25,743 bases of DNA, from the NCBI GenBank assembly GCA_023140095.1, contig JAGLMJ010000007.1, positions 1 to 25,743 on the forward strand, in the 5' to 3' direction. The DNA comes from Candidatus Omnitrophota bacterium. Its GTDB lineage: Bacteria; Omnitrophota; Koll11; Zapsychrales; Zapsychraceae. Both the position numbers and the translations under genes were made by a program. The notes beneath the pieces are model-generated. The model did no database searches. It was not told the DNA's origin and saw only the letters and a list, made by a program, of their open reading frames with translations. Positions 16,134-22,525 of the stretch are shown here, piece by piece (within the stretch, counting starts at the first letter, position 1; every line of letters starts with the position of its first letter).

Positions 16134-17518
16134 GCCTTGGGAAGATCATATCTGTTGAGGGCCCCATTGTCGATATTGTTTTTAAGAGCGAAAAGGACAT
16201 TCCCAACCTTTATGAGGCGGTCGAGACGGAATGTTTCGGGGGCAATAAACTTATGTTAGAGGTTGTTGAGCATCTTGAGAACAAAATAGTCCGATGCGTG
16301 GCCCTGGGCTCGACGCTTAATTTGCAGTATAACGCGGTCGCGAATTCTCGCGGGGATACGATCCGCATTCCCGTCGGGGAAGAACTGTTCGGCCGGATCG
16401 TCAACGCTATCGGCGAGCCGATCGACCGCAAAGGGAAGATTGAGGCGAAGGAGTACGCGCCTATCCGCAGGAGCATCTCGAACATCAGGCTCAATCCCGA
16501 CAGGATCTTAGGCGGGGAAGCAGAGATTCTTGAGACTGGTATTAAGATGGTCGATTTTCTCTTTCCTTTGATCAAGGGAAGCAAGACCGGGATTTTAGGG
16601 GGAGCGGCGCTGGGAAAAAGTATCTTGGTCCTCGAGATGATCCATAATGTCGTCGAGGAACATGAAGGGGCGTGCGTGTTTACCGGGGCGGGCGAGCGTA
16701 TCCGAGAGGGAAACGAGCTTTATTTCGAATTTGTCAAGCAGGGGATCATTGACAAGGTCATGATGGCCTTCGGCCAGATGGATGAGCCGCCGGGCGCAAG
16801 GTTCGAGGTCGCGATGACCGGCGTGACATTGGCGGAATACCTGCAGGACCAGAACAAGGACGTTCTTTTCTTTATGGACAATGTCTACCGGTTCGTTCAG
16901 TCGGGTGCCGAGATTTCGACGCTGCTTGGCCGCGTCCCGTCGGAGACCGGGTACCAGCCGACATTGGCGTCGGAGGTAAGCGATTTTCAGGAGAGGATCC
17001 GCTCCCGCGAAGGAGGGTCCATTACGGCGATCGAAGCGGTCTATGTTCCCGCGGATGACTTGACGGACCCCGCGGTTGTCACGATCTTCAGTTATCTGGA
17101 TTCGATCCTGGTTCTCTCGCGCGACAAGGTCCAGCTCGGGCTGTATCCGGCTATTGACCCGTTGATCTCGTCGAGCAGTAATCTGAATACCGCGGTCGTC
17201 GGACGGGAGCATTTTAATACCGCGCAGGAATGCCTGAAGGTCCTGACGAAATATGAGGAGCTGCGCCGCGTGGTCATGATCATCGGCATTGAAGAATTGT
17301 CCAAAGCGGACCGGACGCTCTATGACCGGGCGAAAAAAATATTGAACTTTTTGACCCAGCCGTTTTATGTTACGGAAGCCTATACGGGGAAAAAAGGGGA
17401 ATACGTGGCCCTTAAGGACACGATCTTAGGGTGCCAGAAGATCATTAACGGCCGGGCGGACCGGATGCCGGAAGAAAGTTTATATTTAATCGGAAGATTT
17501 GAAGAAGCTAGGTATTAA
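16130..17518 (+). CDS. atpD: F-type ATPase beta subunit (catalytic)
   Basis: The 462-residue protein has the beta architecture: N-terminal barrel (KIISVEGPIVDIVF), P-loop GGAALGKS at 157-164, and GAGERIREGNELY with the catalytic glutamate at 189. DEPPGARFEVAMTGVTLAEY, SETGYQPTLASE and VYVPADDLTDPA follow. The usual beta P-loop is GGAGVGKT, so Gly-Val to Ala-Leu and Thr to Ser are tolerated changes. The DELSEED loop that pushes gamma reads EELSKAD, losing two of its acidic residues. It should synthesise or hydrolyse ATP at the alpha-beta interface. It ends the operon; no epsilon follows, as that gene stands first. A repeat-filled gap of 193 bases separates it from gspE. Confidence 0.95.
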   Translation: MSLGKIISVEGPIVDIVFKSEKDIPNLYEAVETECFGGNKLMLEVVEHLENKIVRCVALGSTLNLQYNAVANSRGDTIRIPVGEELFGRIVNAIGEPIDRKGKIEAKEYAPIRRSISNIRLNPDRILGGEAEILETGIKMVDFLFPLIKGSKTGILGGAALGKSILVLEMIHNVVEEHEGACVFTGAGERIREGNELYFEFVKQGIIDKVMMAFGQMDEPPGARFEVAMTGVTLAEYLQDQNKDVLFFMDNVYRFVQSGAEISTLLGRVPSETGYQPTLASEVSDFQERIRSREGGSITAIEAVYVPADDLTDPAVVTIFSYLDSILVLSRDKVQLGLYPAIDPLISSSSNLNTAVVGREHFNTAQECLKVLTKYEELRRVVMIIGIEELSKADRTLYDRAKKILNFLTQPFYVTEAYTGKKGEYVALKDTILGCQKIINGRADRMPEESLYLIGRFEEARY

Positions 17519-17535
17519 GTACAGTAGAGGATAAA

Positions 17536-17668
17536 AAAACAAATACCAAATACCAAATACCAAGCAAATCACAATGACCAAAGATTCAATGATCAAGACG
17601 CGTGGTCGATGTTTGTTTATTGGGATTTGAAATTTGTTTGTGATTTGGTGCTTGTGATTTGGGATTTA
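17536..17668. repeat. Heptamer-period inverted repeat (AAATACC/AAATCAC type)
   Basis: The left arm contains AAATACC three times (from 17541) and then CAAGCAAATCACAATGACC. The right arm (about 17611-17668), read on the other strand, splits into AAATCCC, AAATCAC, AAGCACC, AAATCAC, AAACAAA and, further in, AAATCCC. The arms pair imperfectly around a GC-richer centre (GATCAAGACGCGTGGTCGAT). It fills most of the gap between the ATPase and T2SS operons; I see no gene or clear promoter there. Confidence 0.75.
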
Positions 17669-17711
17669 CCATAACTATTGAGAACACTTATTCGGTTAAG
17701 AGGAGATTGGA

Positions 17712-19406
17712 ATGGCGTTACGTATCGGCGATATTCTTGTTGAGAAAAAGATCATCACGCCGGAGGAACTGGCCCTGGCGATCAAGGAACATCAGAACAC
17801 CAAAGAGTTCCTGGGCCAGGCGCTGGTCCGGCTGAACATGATCACCGAGGAGAAGCTGCTTAAGGTTTTAGCCGAGCAGCAGGGGATCAAGTTCCTGGAC
17901 CTCAAGGAAATGAAGATCAGCGACAATGTTATCGCAAGCGTTCCGGCGAAGTTCGCGTGGCATTACAAGATCATGCCGATTCGCATCGACGGAAACGTCC
18001 TGGTGGTCGCGATATCGAACCCGTTTGATATGTGGCCGATCGACGACCTGGAGACGAACCTTGGCTATCGCGTGGAGATCGCCCTGGCGGTCGCTTCGGA
18101 CATCACCGACGCGATCAGGAAATATTACGGCGTCGGGGCCGATACGATTGAGCGCATTTTAGCCGAAGCGCCGCAAGAGGACGAAAAGGGAGGTCCCGTC
18201 GCTGCTCAGGAAAAGGTCCAGGACTTAGAGACCGGCGCCGAGGACGCCTCGGTCGTCAAGTTGGTCAACCAGATCCTGCAGCAGGCCATCAGCGACCGGG
18301 CGACGGATATCCATCTTGAACATTACCGCAATGAATTGATCCTGCGCTACCGCGTCGACGGGATCCTCTACGACACGCAGGTTTCCGAAAATATTAAATA
18401 TCTTTATCCGGCGATTGTTTCAAGGATCAAGGTCATGGCCAATTTGAATATCGTCGAGCGCCGGATCCCGCAGGACGGGCGGGCCAAGGCCAAGATCGGG
18501 AATAAGGAATACGAGCTGCGTATTTCCATTATTCCGACGCTGTACGGTGAGAATATCGTTATCCGCGTCCTCTCGACGCTGATGCTCTTGAGCATCCGCG
18601 ACCTTGGGATGGAAGACAAGGAGCTCGCGACCTTAGAGGGGATCCTCGCGAAGCCCCATGGCATTATCTTTGTGACTGGCCCAACGGGAAGCGGGAAGAC
18701 GACCACCCTCTACACCTGCTTAAGCAAGCTTAACACGCGCGAGCGGAAGATCATTACGATCGAGGATCCGGTCGAATATGAATTGCGCGGCGTTTCTCAG
18801 ATCCAGGTCAATCCAAAGATCGAGCTGACCTTTGCGACGGCCCTGCGCAGCATATTGCGCCATGACCCCGACGTGATCATGGTCGGAGAGGTCCGGGACA
18901 CGGAAACCGCGCAGATCACGATCCAGACGGCCTTGACGGGCCATCTGGTGTTCTCGACGATCCATACCAATACCGCCGCCAGCGGGGCCACAAGGCTGAT
19001 CGATATGGGGATCGACCCTTTCCTGATCACGTCTTCCGTCGAGGCTTTTATCGCCCAGCGCTTGGTGCGCGTTATTTGCCCGGAGTGTAAGAAACATGTA
19101 ACGAACGAGAGGATCGATATCGGCGAGACGTTTCCCGGAATTGATGCCAGCCAGCCTTTTTACCGCGGTAGCGGATGTTCGGCCTGCAATAACACCGGAT
19201 ACAAGGGGCGGGCCGCGATCTATGAGATATTGGTCATGTCCGAGCAGATCAGGGAAATGGTCCTGGAAAAAGCCTCTTCCGACGCCATTGAGCGCAAGGC
19301 AAGGGAGTTAGGGATAAAATCTTTGACACACAGCGGCTGGGAAAAAGTGTTTGCGGGGGTCACGACGCCCGAGGAGGTCCAGCGCGTGACGCAGATCGAG
19401 GAGTAA
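17712..19406 (+). CDS. gspE: Type II secretion assembly ATPase GspE
   Basis: The 564-residue cytoplasmic hexameric ATPase drives pseudopilus assembly. Residues about 1-150 form the MshEN/GspE N-terminal domain (LRIGDILVEKKIITPEELALAI and LGQALVRLNMITEEKLL). The secretion ATPase core follows, with P-loop GPTGSGKTT at 323-331. The Asp and His boxes follow as EDPVEYELRGVSQIQVN, LRHDPDVIMVGEVRD and TGHLVFSTIHTN. The tetracysteine zinc motif is C456-P-E-C459 and C489-S-A-C492, a GspE/PilB hallmark. AAGAGGAG six bases before ATG 17712 gives a good start. It is the first gene of the T2SS run and is likely co-transcribed with gspF despite the palindrome cluster between them. GspE is preferred over PilB because of the GspG-M neighbours. 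Confidence 0.95.
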   Translation: MALRIGDILVEKKIITPEELALAIKEHQNTKEFLGQALVRLNMITEEKLLKVLAEQQGIKFLDLKEMKISDNVIASVPAKFAWHYKIMPIRIDGNVLVVAISNPFDMWPIDDLETNLGYRVEIALAVASDITDAIRKYYGVGADTIERILAEAPQEDEKGGPVAAQEKVQDLETGAEDASVVKLVNQILQQAISDRATDIHLEHYRNELILRYRVDGILYDTQVSENIKYLYPAIVSRIKVMANLNIVERRIPQDGRAKAKIGNKEYELRISIIPTLYGENIVIRVLSTLMLLSIRDLGMEDKELATLEGILAKPHGIIFVTGPTGSGKTTTLYTCLSKLNTRERKIITIEDPVEYELRGVSQIQVNPKIELTFATALRSILRHDPDVIMVGEVRDTETAQITIQTALTGHLVFSTIHTNTAASGATRLIDMGIDPFLITSSVEAFIAQRLVRVICPECKKHVTNERIDIGETFPGIDASQPFYRGSGCSACNNTGYKGRAAIYEILVMSEQIREMVLEKASSDAIERKARELGIKSLTHSGWEKVFAGVTTPEEVQRVTQIEE

Positions 19407-19409
19407 CCC

Positions 19410-19430
19410 TACAGACCCCCGGGGTCTGTA
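19410..19430. repeat. GC-rich palindrome, GACCCCCGGGGTC core
   Basis: This is a perfect inverted repeat with 10-base arms, TACAGACCCC and GGGGTCTGTA, around one C. It lies three bases after the gspE stop codon. It has no T-tract, so it is not a standard terminator. Confidence 0.8.
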
Positions 19431-19441
19431 GAGAGCAGTGA

Positions 19442-19507
19442 CCATACGGACCCCCGGGGTTTGTAGTGGGGGTAACACTCTAATACGGTTCCCGGGGGTC
19501 CGTATGG
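19442..19507. repeat. Nested GC-rich palindrome pair upstream of gspF
   Basis: CCATACGGACCCCCGGG (19442-19458) and CCCGGGGGTCCGTATGG (19491-19507) are perfect 17-base reverse complements 32 bases apart. Each half also carries its own CCC-N-GGG core, so the region can fold as one long hairpin or as two small ones. It is translated only if the unlikely GTG 19438 start is used. The right end supplies GGGGG followed by an ATG (19504), but gspF has a better start at 19531. Confidence 0.8.
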
Positions 19508-19520
19508 AAACAACCATTCC

Positions 19521-19526
19521 GGGGAG
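19521..19526 (+). promoter_or_regulatory. Shine-Dalgarno deciding the gspF start
   Basis: GGGGAG lies four bases before ATG 19531. It supports the start that gives the family-typical MPKFHYKA N-terminus, rather than the in-frame GTG at 19438 inside the palindrome cluster. Confidence 0.6.
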
Positions 19527-19530
19527 AGAG

Positions 19531-20772
19531 ATGCCAAAATTCCATTACAAGGCCAAGAGGGGCCCTGATGAAGTCGTCGAGGGTGATATGATCGCGGAGA
19601 ATTCGGATCAAGTTGTCGTCAAGCTTGATCAAATGGACCTGATCCCGGTCAGTATTATTGAGGGGGAGGGCTCTGCCGTTGAAACCCAGAAAGATCAAGG
19701 CTCCCGGTCGCGGAGGCCAGTGACACGGAGCCGGAAGATCAGGACGAAAGATATCGATGCGTTTACTTGGCAGCTGGCGAGCCTCGTCAAGGCAAGCGTT
19801 CCTATTCTCCGGTCCTTGACATTGATCGCCCAGCAGACGGATAATCGTTCGTTCCAGGCTGTGGTCGAAGATCTCAAGCAGCAAGTGAAAGACGGAAAGA
19901 CCCTTTCCGAGGGCATGCGCCGCTACCCGAAACTTTTTAATAACCTGTTCCTGGGCATGGTCCAGTCCGGGGAGCAGGGCGGCGTTCTCGACGAGGTGCT
20001 CTACAAGATTGCGGAGTACCGCGAGAAAGAGCAGAAAATGCGGCGCAAGATTCAAGCGGCGTTGGCCTATCCGATGGTCATGCTGGTCGTCGGGATCGGC
20101 ACGGTCTTTGTCATGCTGACCTTCTTTATGCCGAAATTTATCGGCATTTTCGATAGGATGAAGAGAGAGCTTCCTCTGCCGACAAAGGTCCTGATCAGCG
20201 CCAGTAATTTTATGTCCGAGCACTGGATGTGGTTTATTTTCGCGTTTGTTTTTGTTTTTATTCTTTTCGGGCGGATGCGCCCGGGCGGCAAAAAGAAATT
20301 TTTCTTTGATCTGATCAAGCTACACACGCCGCTGATCAAACAGTTCATCCGCGATGCCGAGATCGCCAAATTCTGCCGGACGCTCGGGATGCTTTTAAAG
20401 AACGGGCTGCCTGTTTATGAAAGCCTGACATTAGCGACGAATACGCTAGACAATGAGGCGCTGCGTAAGCATCTGGAGGTGACGGGAAAAGATATCGTTA
20501 ATCAGGGCTCGACGCTGTCGGCCAGCCTTGGAAAGATCAAGATCTTCCCGAACTTTGCCATTAACATGATCGCCGTCGGCGAAGAAGGCGGAAAGCTCGA
20601 GGGGGCATTGAACGGGGTGGCCGAGGCTTATGAAAAGGAAGTGGAGCAGGCGATCAGCGTCATGACCTCTCTTTTGGAGCCGCTGTTGATCCTGGCGATC
20701 GGCGGGATCGTCGGGTTTATTGTTTTTGCCATGATGCTGCCGATTTTCGATATCGGTGTCATGGCCAAATAA
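19531..20772 (+). CDS. gspF: Type II secretion inner-membrane platform protein GspF
   Basis: The product is 413 residues from ATG 19531. MPKFHYKAKRGPDEVVEGDM matches the start of most GspF/PilC proteins. Two T2SSF domains are visible: DAFTWQLASLVKASVPILRSL in the first, and IAKFCRTLGMLLKNGLPVYESL in the second. Each is followed by the family's conserved G-E-x-G (SGEQGG, VGEEGG). Membrane helices lie at about 176-200, 233-247 and 382-407. GspF links the GspE ATPase to the pseudopilus and to GspL/GspM. An in-frame GTG 31 codons upstream would add a palindrome-encoded peptide (TIRTPGV) and has no family counterpart, so I rejected it. Another palindrome follows the stop codon. Confidence 0.95.
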   Translation: MPKFHYKAKRGPDEVVEGDMIAENSDQVVVKLDQMDLIPVSIIEGEGSAVETQKDQGSRSRRPVTRSRKIRTKDIDAFTWQLASLVKASVPILRSLTLIAQQTDNRSFQAVVEDLKQQVKDGKTLSEGMRRYPKLFNNLFLGMVQSGEQGGVLDEVLYKIAEYREKEQKMRRKIQAALAYPMVMLVVGIGTVFVMLTFFMPKFIGIFDRMKRELPLPTKVLISASNFMSEHWMWFIFAFVFVFILFGRMRPGGKKKFFFDLIKLHTPLIKQFIRDAEIAKFCRTLGMLLKNGLPVYESLTLATNTLDNEALRKHLEVTGKDIVNQGSTLSASLGKIKIFPNFAINMIAVGEEGGKLEGALNGVAEAYEKEVEQAISVMTSLLEPLLILAIGGIVGFIVFAMMLPIFDIGVMAK

Positions 20773-20774
20773 CC

Positions 20775-20796
20775 TATACAGACCCCGGGGGTCAGT
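20775..20796. repeat. GC-rich palindrome between gspF and gspG
   Basis: The core GACCCCGGGGGTC (20781-20793) is a perfect 6-bp inverted repeat around one base, flanked by ACA and AGT that extend it poorly. It belongs to the same family as the sites at 3041, 19410 and 19442. Confidence 0.7.
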
Positions 20797-20829
20797 TTGG
20801 GTTAAAGATCAAATCAAAGGGGGAAAAAT

Positions 20830-21261
20830 ATGAACACGCAATACGCAATACGCAATACGCGATACGGTTTCACGCTCATCGAGCTCATGATCGTCGTCAT
20901 TATCATTGCCGCTTTGTCGGCCATGGTCGTCCCGAGGTTGTCGAACCGTTCCGAACAAGCGAAGATCACGGTTGCCGAAGCCGATATTAATTCGAATATC
21001 GGCCTGGCCTTGAAATTGTATAAACTGGATAACGGACGTTATCCGACGACAGAGCAAGGCCTCAAGGCGCTTCTTGCCAAGCCGTCCTCCAGCCCGACTC
21101 CGAGAAATTGGAACGGCCCCTATCTGGAAAATGACCCTCTGGACCCGTGGAAGATCGAATATGGATATAAATGCCCGGGGGTGAACAATACGACCGGCTA
21201 TGACCTGTATTCCTTTGGACCCGACGGCATTGAGGACTCGGCGGATGATATTAAGAACTGA
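20830..21261 (+). CDS. gspG: Type II secretion major pseudopilin GspG
   Basis: The 143-residue protein has a class III prepilin signal: leader MNTQYAIRNTRYG, then FTLIELMIVVIIIAALSAMVV, with cleavage after Gly13 and the conserved Glu at +5. The mature part carries GspG signatures: ALKLYKLDNGRYPTTEQGLKAL, NGPYLENDPLDPWKIEYGYKCPG and a final DLYSFGPDGIEDSADDI. That last stretch is the calcium-binding region of major pseudopilins. A strong GGGGG SD (20819-20823) precedes ATG 20830. The leader is encoded almost entirely by heptamer repeats (ACGCAAT three times plus ACGCGAT at 20836-20863), which is unusual. After cleavage it polymerises into the periplasmic pseudopilus that pushes substrates through the secretin. 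Confidence 0.95.
   Translation: MNTQYAIRNTRYGFTLIELMIVVIIIAALSAMVVPRLSNRSEQAKITVAEADINSNIGLALKLYKLDNGRYPTTEQGLKALLAKPSSSPTPRNWNGPYLENDPLDPWKIEYGYKCPGVNNTTGYDLYSFGPDGIEDSADDIKN
20836..20863. repeat. Heptanucleotide tandem repeat in the gspG leader
   Basis: ACGCAAT occurs three times exactly and once as ACGCGAT, in tandem, immediately after the start codon region and before the FTLIEL codons. The period is 7 and not a multiple of 3, so a one-unit change would shift the gspG frame. The heptamer matches that of the element at 12905-12955. Confidence 0.85.
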
Positions 21262-21273
21262 AAGTGAGAATGG

Positions 21274-21765
21274 ATGTTAGACCCTAGACGACAGACCATA
21301 GACTCTAGACTTCAGGCTGAGGATGATCGAAAAACGAAATTCTATGGTCTAAGGTCTATAGTCTATGGTCTAAAAGGTCTGTCCCTCATCGAGGTATTGC
21401 TGGCTGTTTCGATCTTGGCGATGGGAATTACCGGCGTCTTAAGGGGGTATGCCAGTTCAATAGCGACACTGGAAGTCGCCCAATACAATATCGACGCTGT
21501 TAATCTCTTAAGGGAGAAAATGGCCGACGTTGAGATCATGATCCTGGAAAAGGAAGAGATCTCGCCGGCAAGCGCACAAGGGGTTTTTGAAGATCCTTTT
21601 CAGGATTTTTTATGGGAATGGAGCATTAAGCCGGCGCAAGAGGAAGATCTTTACGCGCTGGCTCTAACTGTTTCCAGCGAATTTAACCCGAGGGAATTCT
21701 CGTTAACGACATATGTGGTGGATAAAAAGGCCGAGGAAGATGAGGAAGAGGAAGAGGAAGAATAA
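21274..21765 (+). CDS. gspI: Type II secretion minor pseudopilin, GspI-like
   Basis: The product has 163 residues. The prepilin motif is LKG, then LSLIEVLLAVSILAMGITG, with cleavage after Gly35 and Glu at +5; the +1 residue is Leu rather than Phe. GLSLIEVLLAVSIL followed by a NLLREKMADVE-like segment fits GspI (family: A-x-x-L-A-x-x-x-A). Position between gspG and a longer pseudopilin also fits gspI, and no gspH is seen. The 35-residue leader is far longer than usual and is encoded by a heptamer inverted repeat (21277-21381). The protein ends in an extremely acidic tail (EEDEEEEEEE), and the same DNA read in the next frame encodes the basic leader of gspJ. GspI, J and K form the tip of the pseudopilus. 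Confidence 0.8.
   Translation: MLDPRRQTIDSRLQAEDDRKTKFYGLRSIVYGLKGLSLIEVLLAVSILAMGITGVLRGYASSIATLEVAQYNIDAVNLLREKMADVEIMILEKEEISPASAQGVFEDPFQDFLWEWSIKPAQEEDLYALALTVSSEFNPREFSLTTYVVDKKAEEDEEEEEEE
21277..21381. repeat. Heptamer-period inverted repeat in the gspI leader (TAGACCn/GGTCTAn type)
   Basis: The left arm splits into TTAGACC, CTAGACG, ACAGACC, ATAGACT, CTAGACT. The right arm splits into TCTATGG, TCTAAGG, TCTATAG, TCTATGG, TCTAAAA. The arms are imperfect reverse complements around about 30 bases. The element begins right after the ATG and ends right at the prepilin cleavage codons. Confidence 0.8.
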
Positions 21766-22525
21766 GCGTATAGGGTATAGCGGACAGCGTATAGAAAATC
21801 CAACCAATCTAACCGCTAACCGCTATACCCTATACGCTAACAGAGCATTCACTCTTCTCGAACTGATGGTCGCAACGTCGATCTTAGGGCTCATCGGCTT
21901 AGCTGTCTTGACGACGTTCGGCAGCGGTCTTCATGTCTATGAGCGCGTGCAGTCGTACGGGGGCCTCCAGGCGGACATCCTTCTTTCCCTGGAAGAGATG
22001 GAGCGTGACCTGGCCAATACGTTCCCTTTTTCAGGAATAGAGTTCGAGGGCGAGGCGCGGAAAATAACTTTTCCGGCTGTTATCGAAACTGTTGAAACGA
22101 TCGACGAGGAAAAAAGGGCCGTTCCGTCGGTCGGCCAGATAGCGTATTCTCTTGGCGGGGACGATAATCAGAAAGTATTAATGCGCGACCAGTGGGATTA
22201 TTCCCAGGCGGTCTCCGAGGATAAAAGCGAAAATGATCAAAGCGGGTTTTTTGCTTATGTCAAGGACATCCGGTTCAGCTACTATTTTCTCGACGGGAAA
22301 GGTGAGGAGTATGGCTGGAAGGAGTCCTGGTCCGCGCAAGAAGATGAAGGCTCTCCGGCGGTCGTGAAGATCGAGCTGACCTATGAAGACCGCGGCCGGG
22401 ATATGACGCTTGTCCGGACCGTGTTCCTTCCGTCGGAGATGATTGTCGAGGAGACAGAAGAGGACGAAGAGGGAGGGGATGAGGACGAGGGATATGGAGA
22501 AAGCGAGGGCGAGGATGAGGCTTAG
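21740..22525 (+). CDS. gspJ: Type II secretion minor pseudopilin, GspJ-like
   Basis: The product is 261 residues from ATG 21740; an in-frame ATG at 21713 also exists. The prepilin motif is AFTLLELMVATSILGLIGLAVL with Glu at +5, but the residue before the cut is Ala36 rather than the usual Gly. Length, LSLEEMERDLANTFPF and a beta-rich C-terminal domain fit GspJ. No start codon lies between the heptamer palindrome (21766-21845) and the FTLLEL codons, so the palindrome must be translated in the leader (RIGYSGQRIENPTNLTANRY...). The start lies inside the gspI acidic tail. The C-terminus is again very acidic (EETEEDEEGGDEDEGYGESEGEDEA) and overlaps the gspK start. The start choice is less certain than the identity. 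Confidence 0.82.
   Translation: MRKRKRKNKRIGYSGQRIENPTNLTANRYTLYANRAFTLLELMVATSILGLIGLAVLTTFGSGLHVYERVQSYGGLQADILLSLEEMERDLANTFPFSGIEFEGEARKITFPAVIETVETIDEEKRAVPSVGQIAYSLGGDDNQKVLMRDQWDYSQAVSEDKSENDQSGFFAYVKDIRFSYYFLDGKGEEYGWKESWSAQEDEGSPAVVKIELTYEDRGRDMTLVRTVFLPSEMIVEETEEDEEGGDEDEGYGESEGEDEA
21766..21845. repeat. Heptamer-period inverted repeat in the gspJ leader (GCGTATA/CTATACG type)
   Basis: An 18-bp perfect inverted repeat, GCGTATAGGGTATAGCGG (21766-21783) with CCGCTATACCCTATACGC (21820-21837), forms the base. Units read GCGTATA, GGGTATA, GCGGACA, GCGTATA on the left and CTAACCG, CTAACCG (the first from 21810), CTATACC, CTATACG, CTAACAG on the right. It starts at the base after the gspI stop codon. 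Confidence 0.85.
22505..22509 (+). promoter_or_regulatory. Shine-Dalgarno supporting the gspK start
   Basis: GAGGG ends five bases before ATG 22515, inside the acidic-tail codons of gspJ. It favours this start over the in-frame TTG 22443, ATG 22479 and ATG 22494. Confidence 0.5.

Noticed and set aside
17536..17668. CRISPR-like array between the ATPase and T2SS operons
   Set aside because: Units are only 7 bases, degenerate, without spacers, and arranged as inverted arms; no cas genes are nearby.
19410..19507. Rho-independent terminator between gspE and gspF
   Set aside because: The hairpins are GC-rich but have no following T-run, and the surrounding genes clearly form one functional set.
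19438..19530. N-terminal extension of GspF from GTG 19438
   Set aside because: The extension is translated palindrome sequence without family counterpart, and ATG 19531 has a good SD and the standard MPKFHYKA start.
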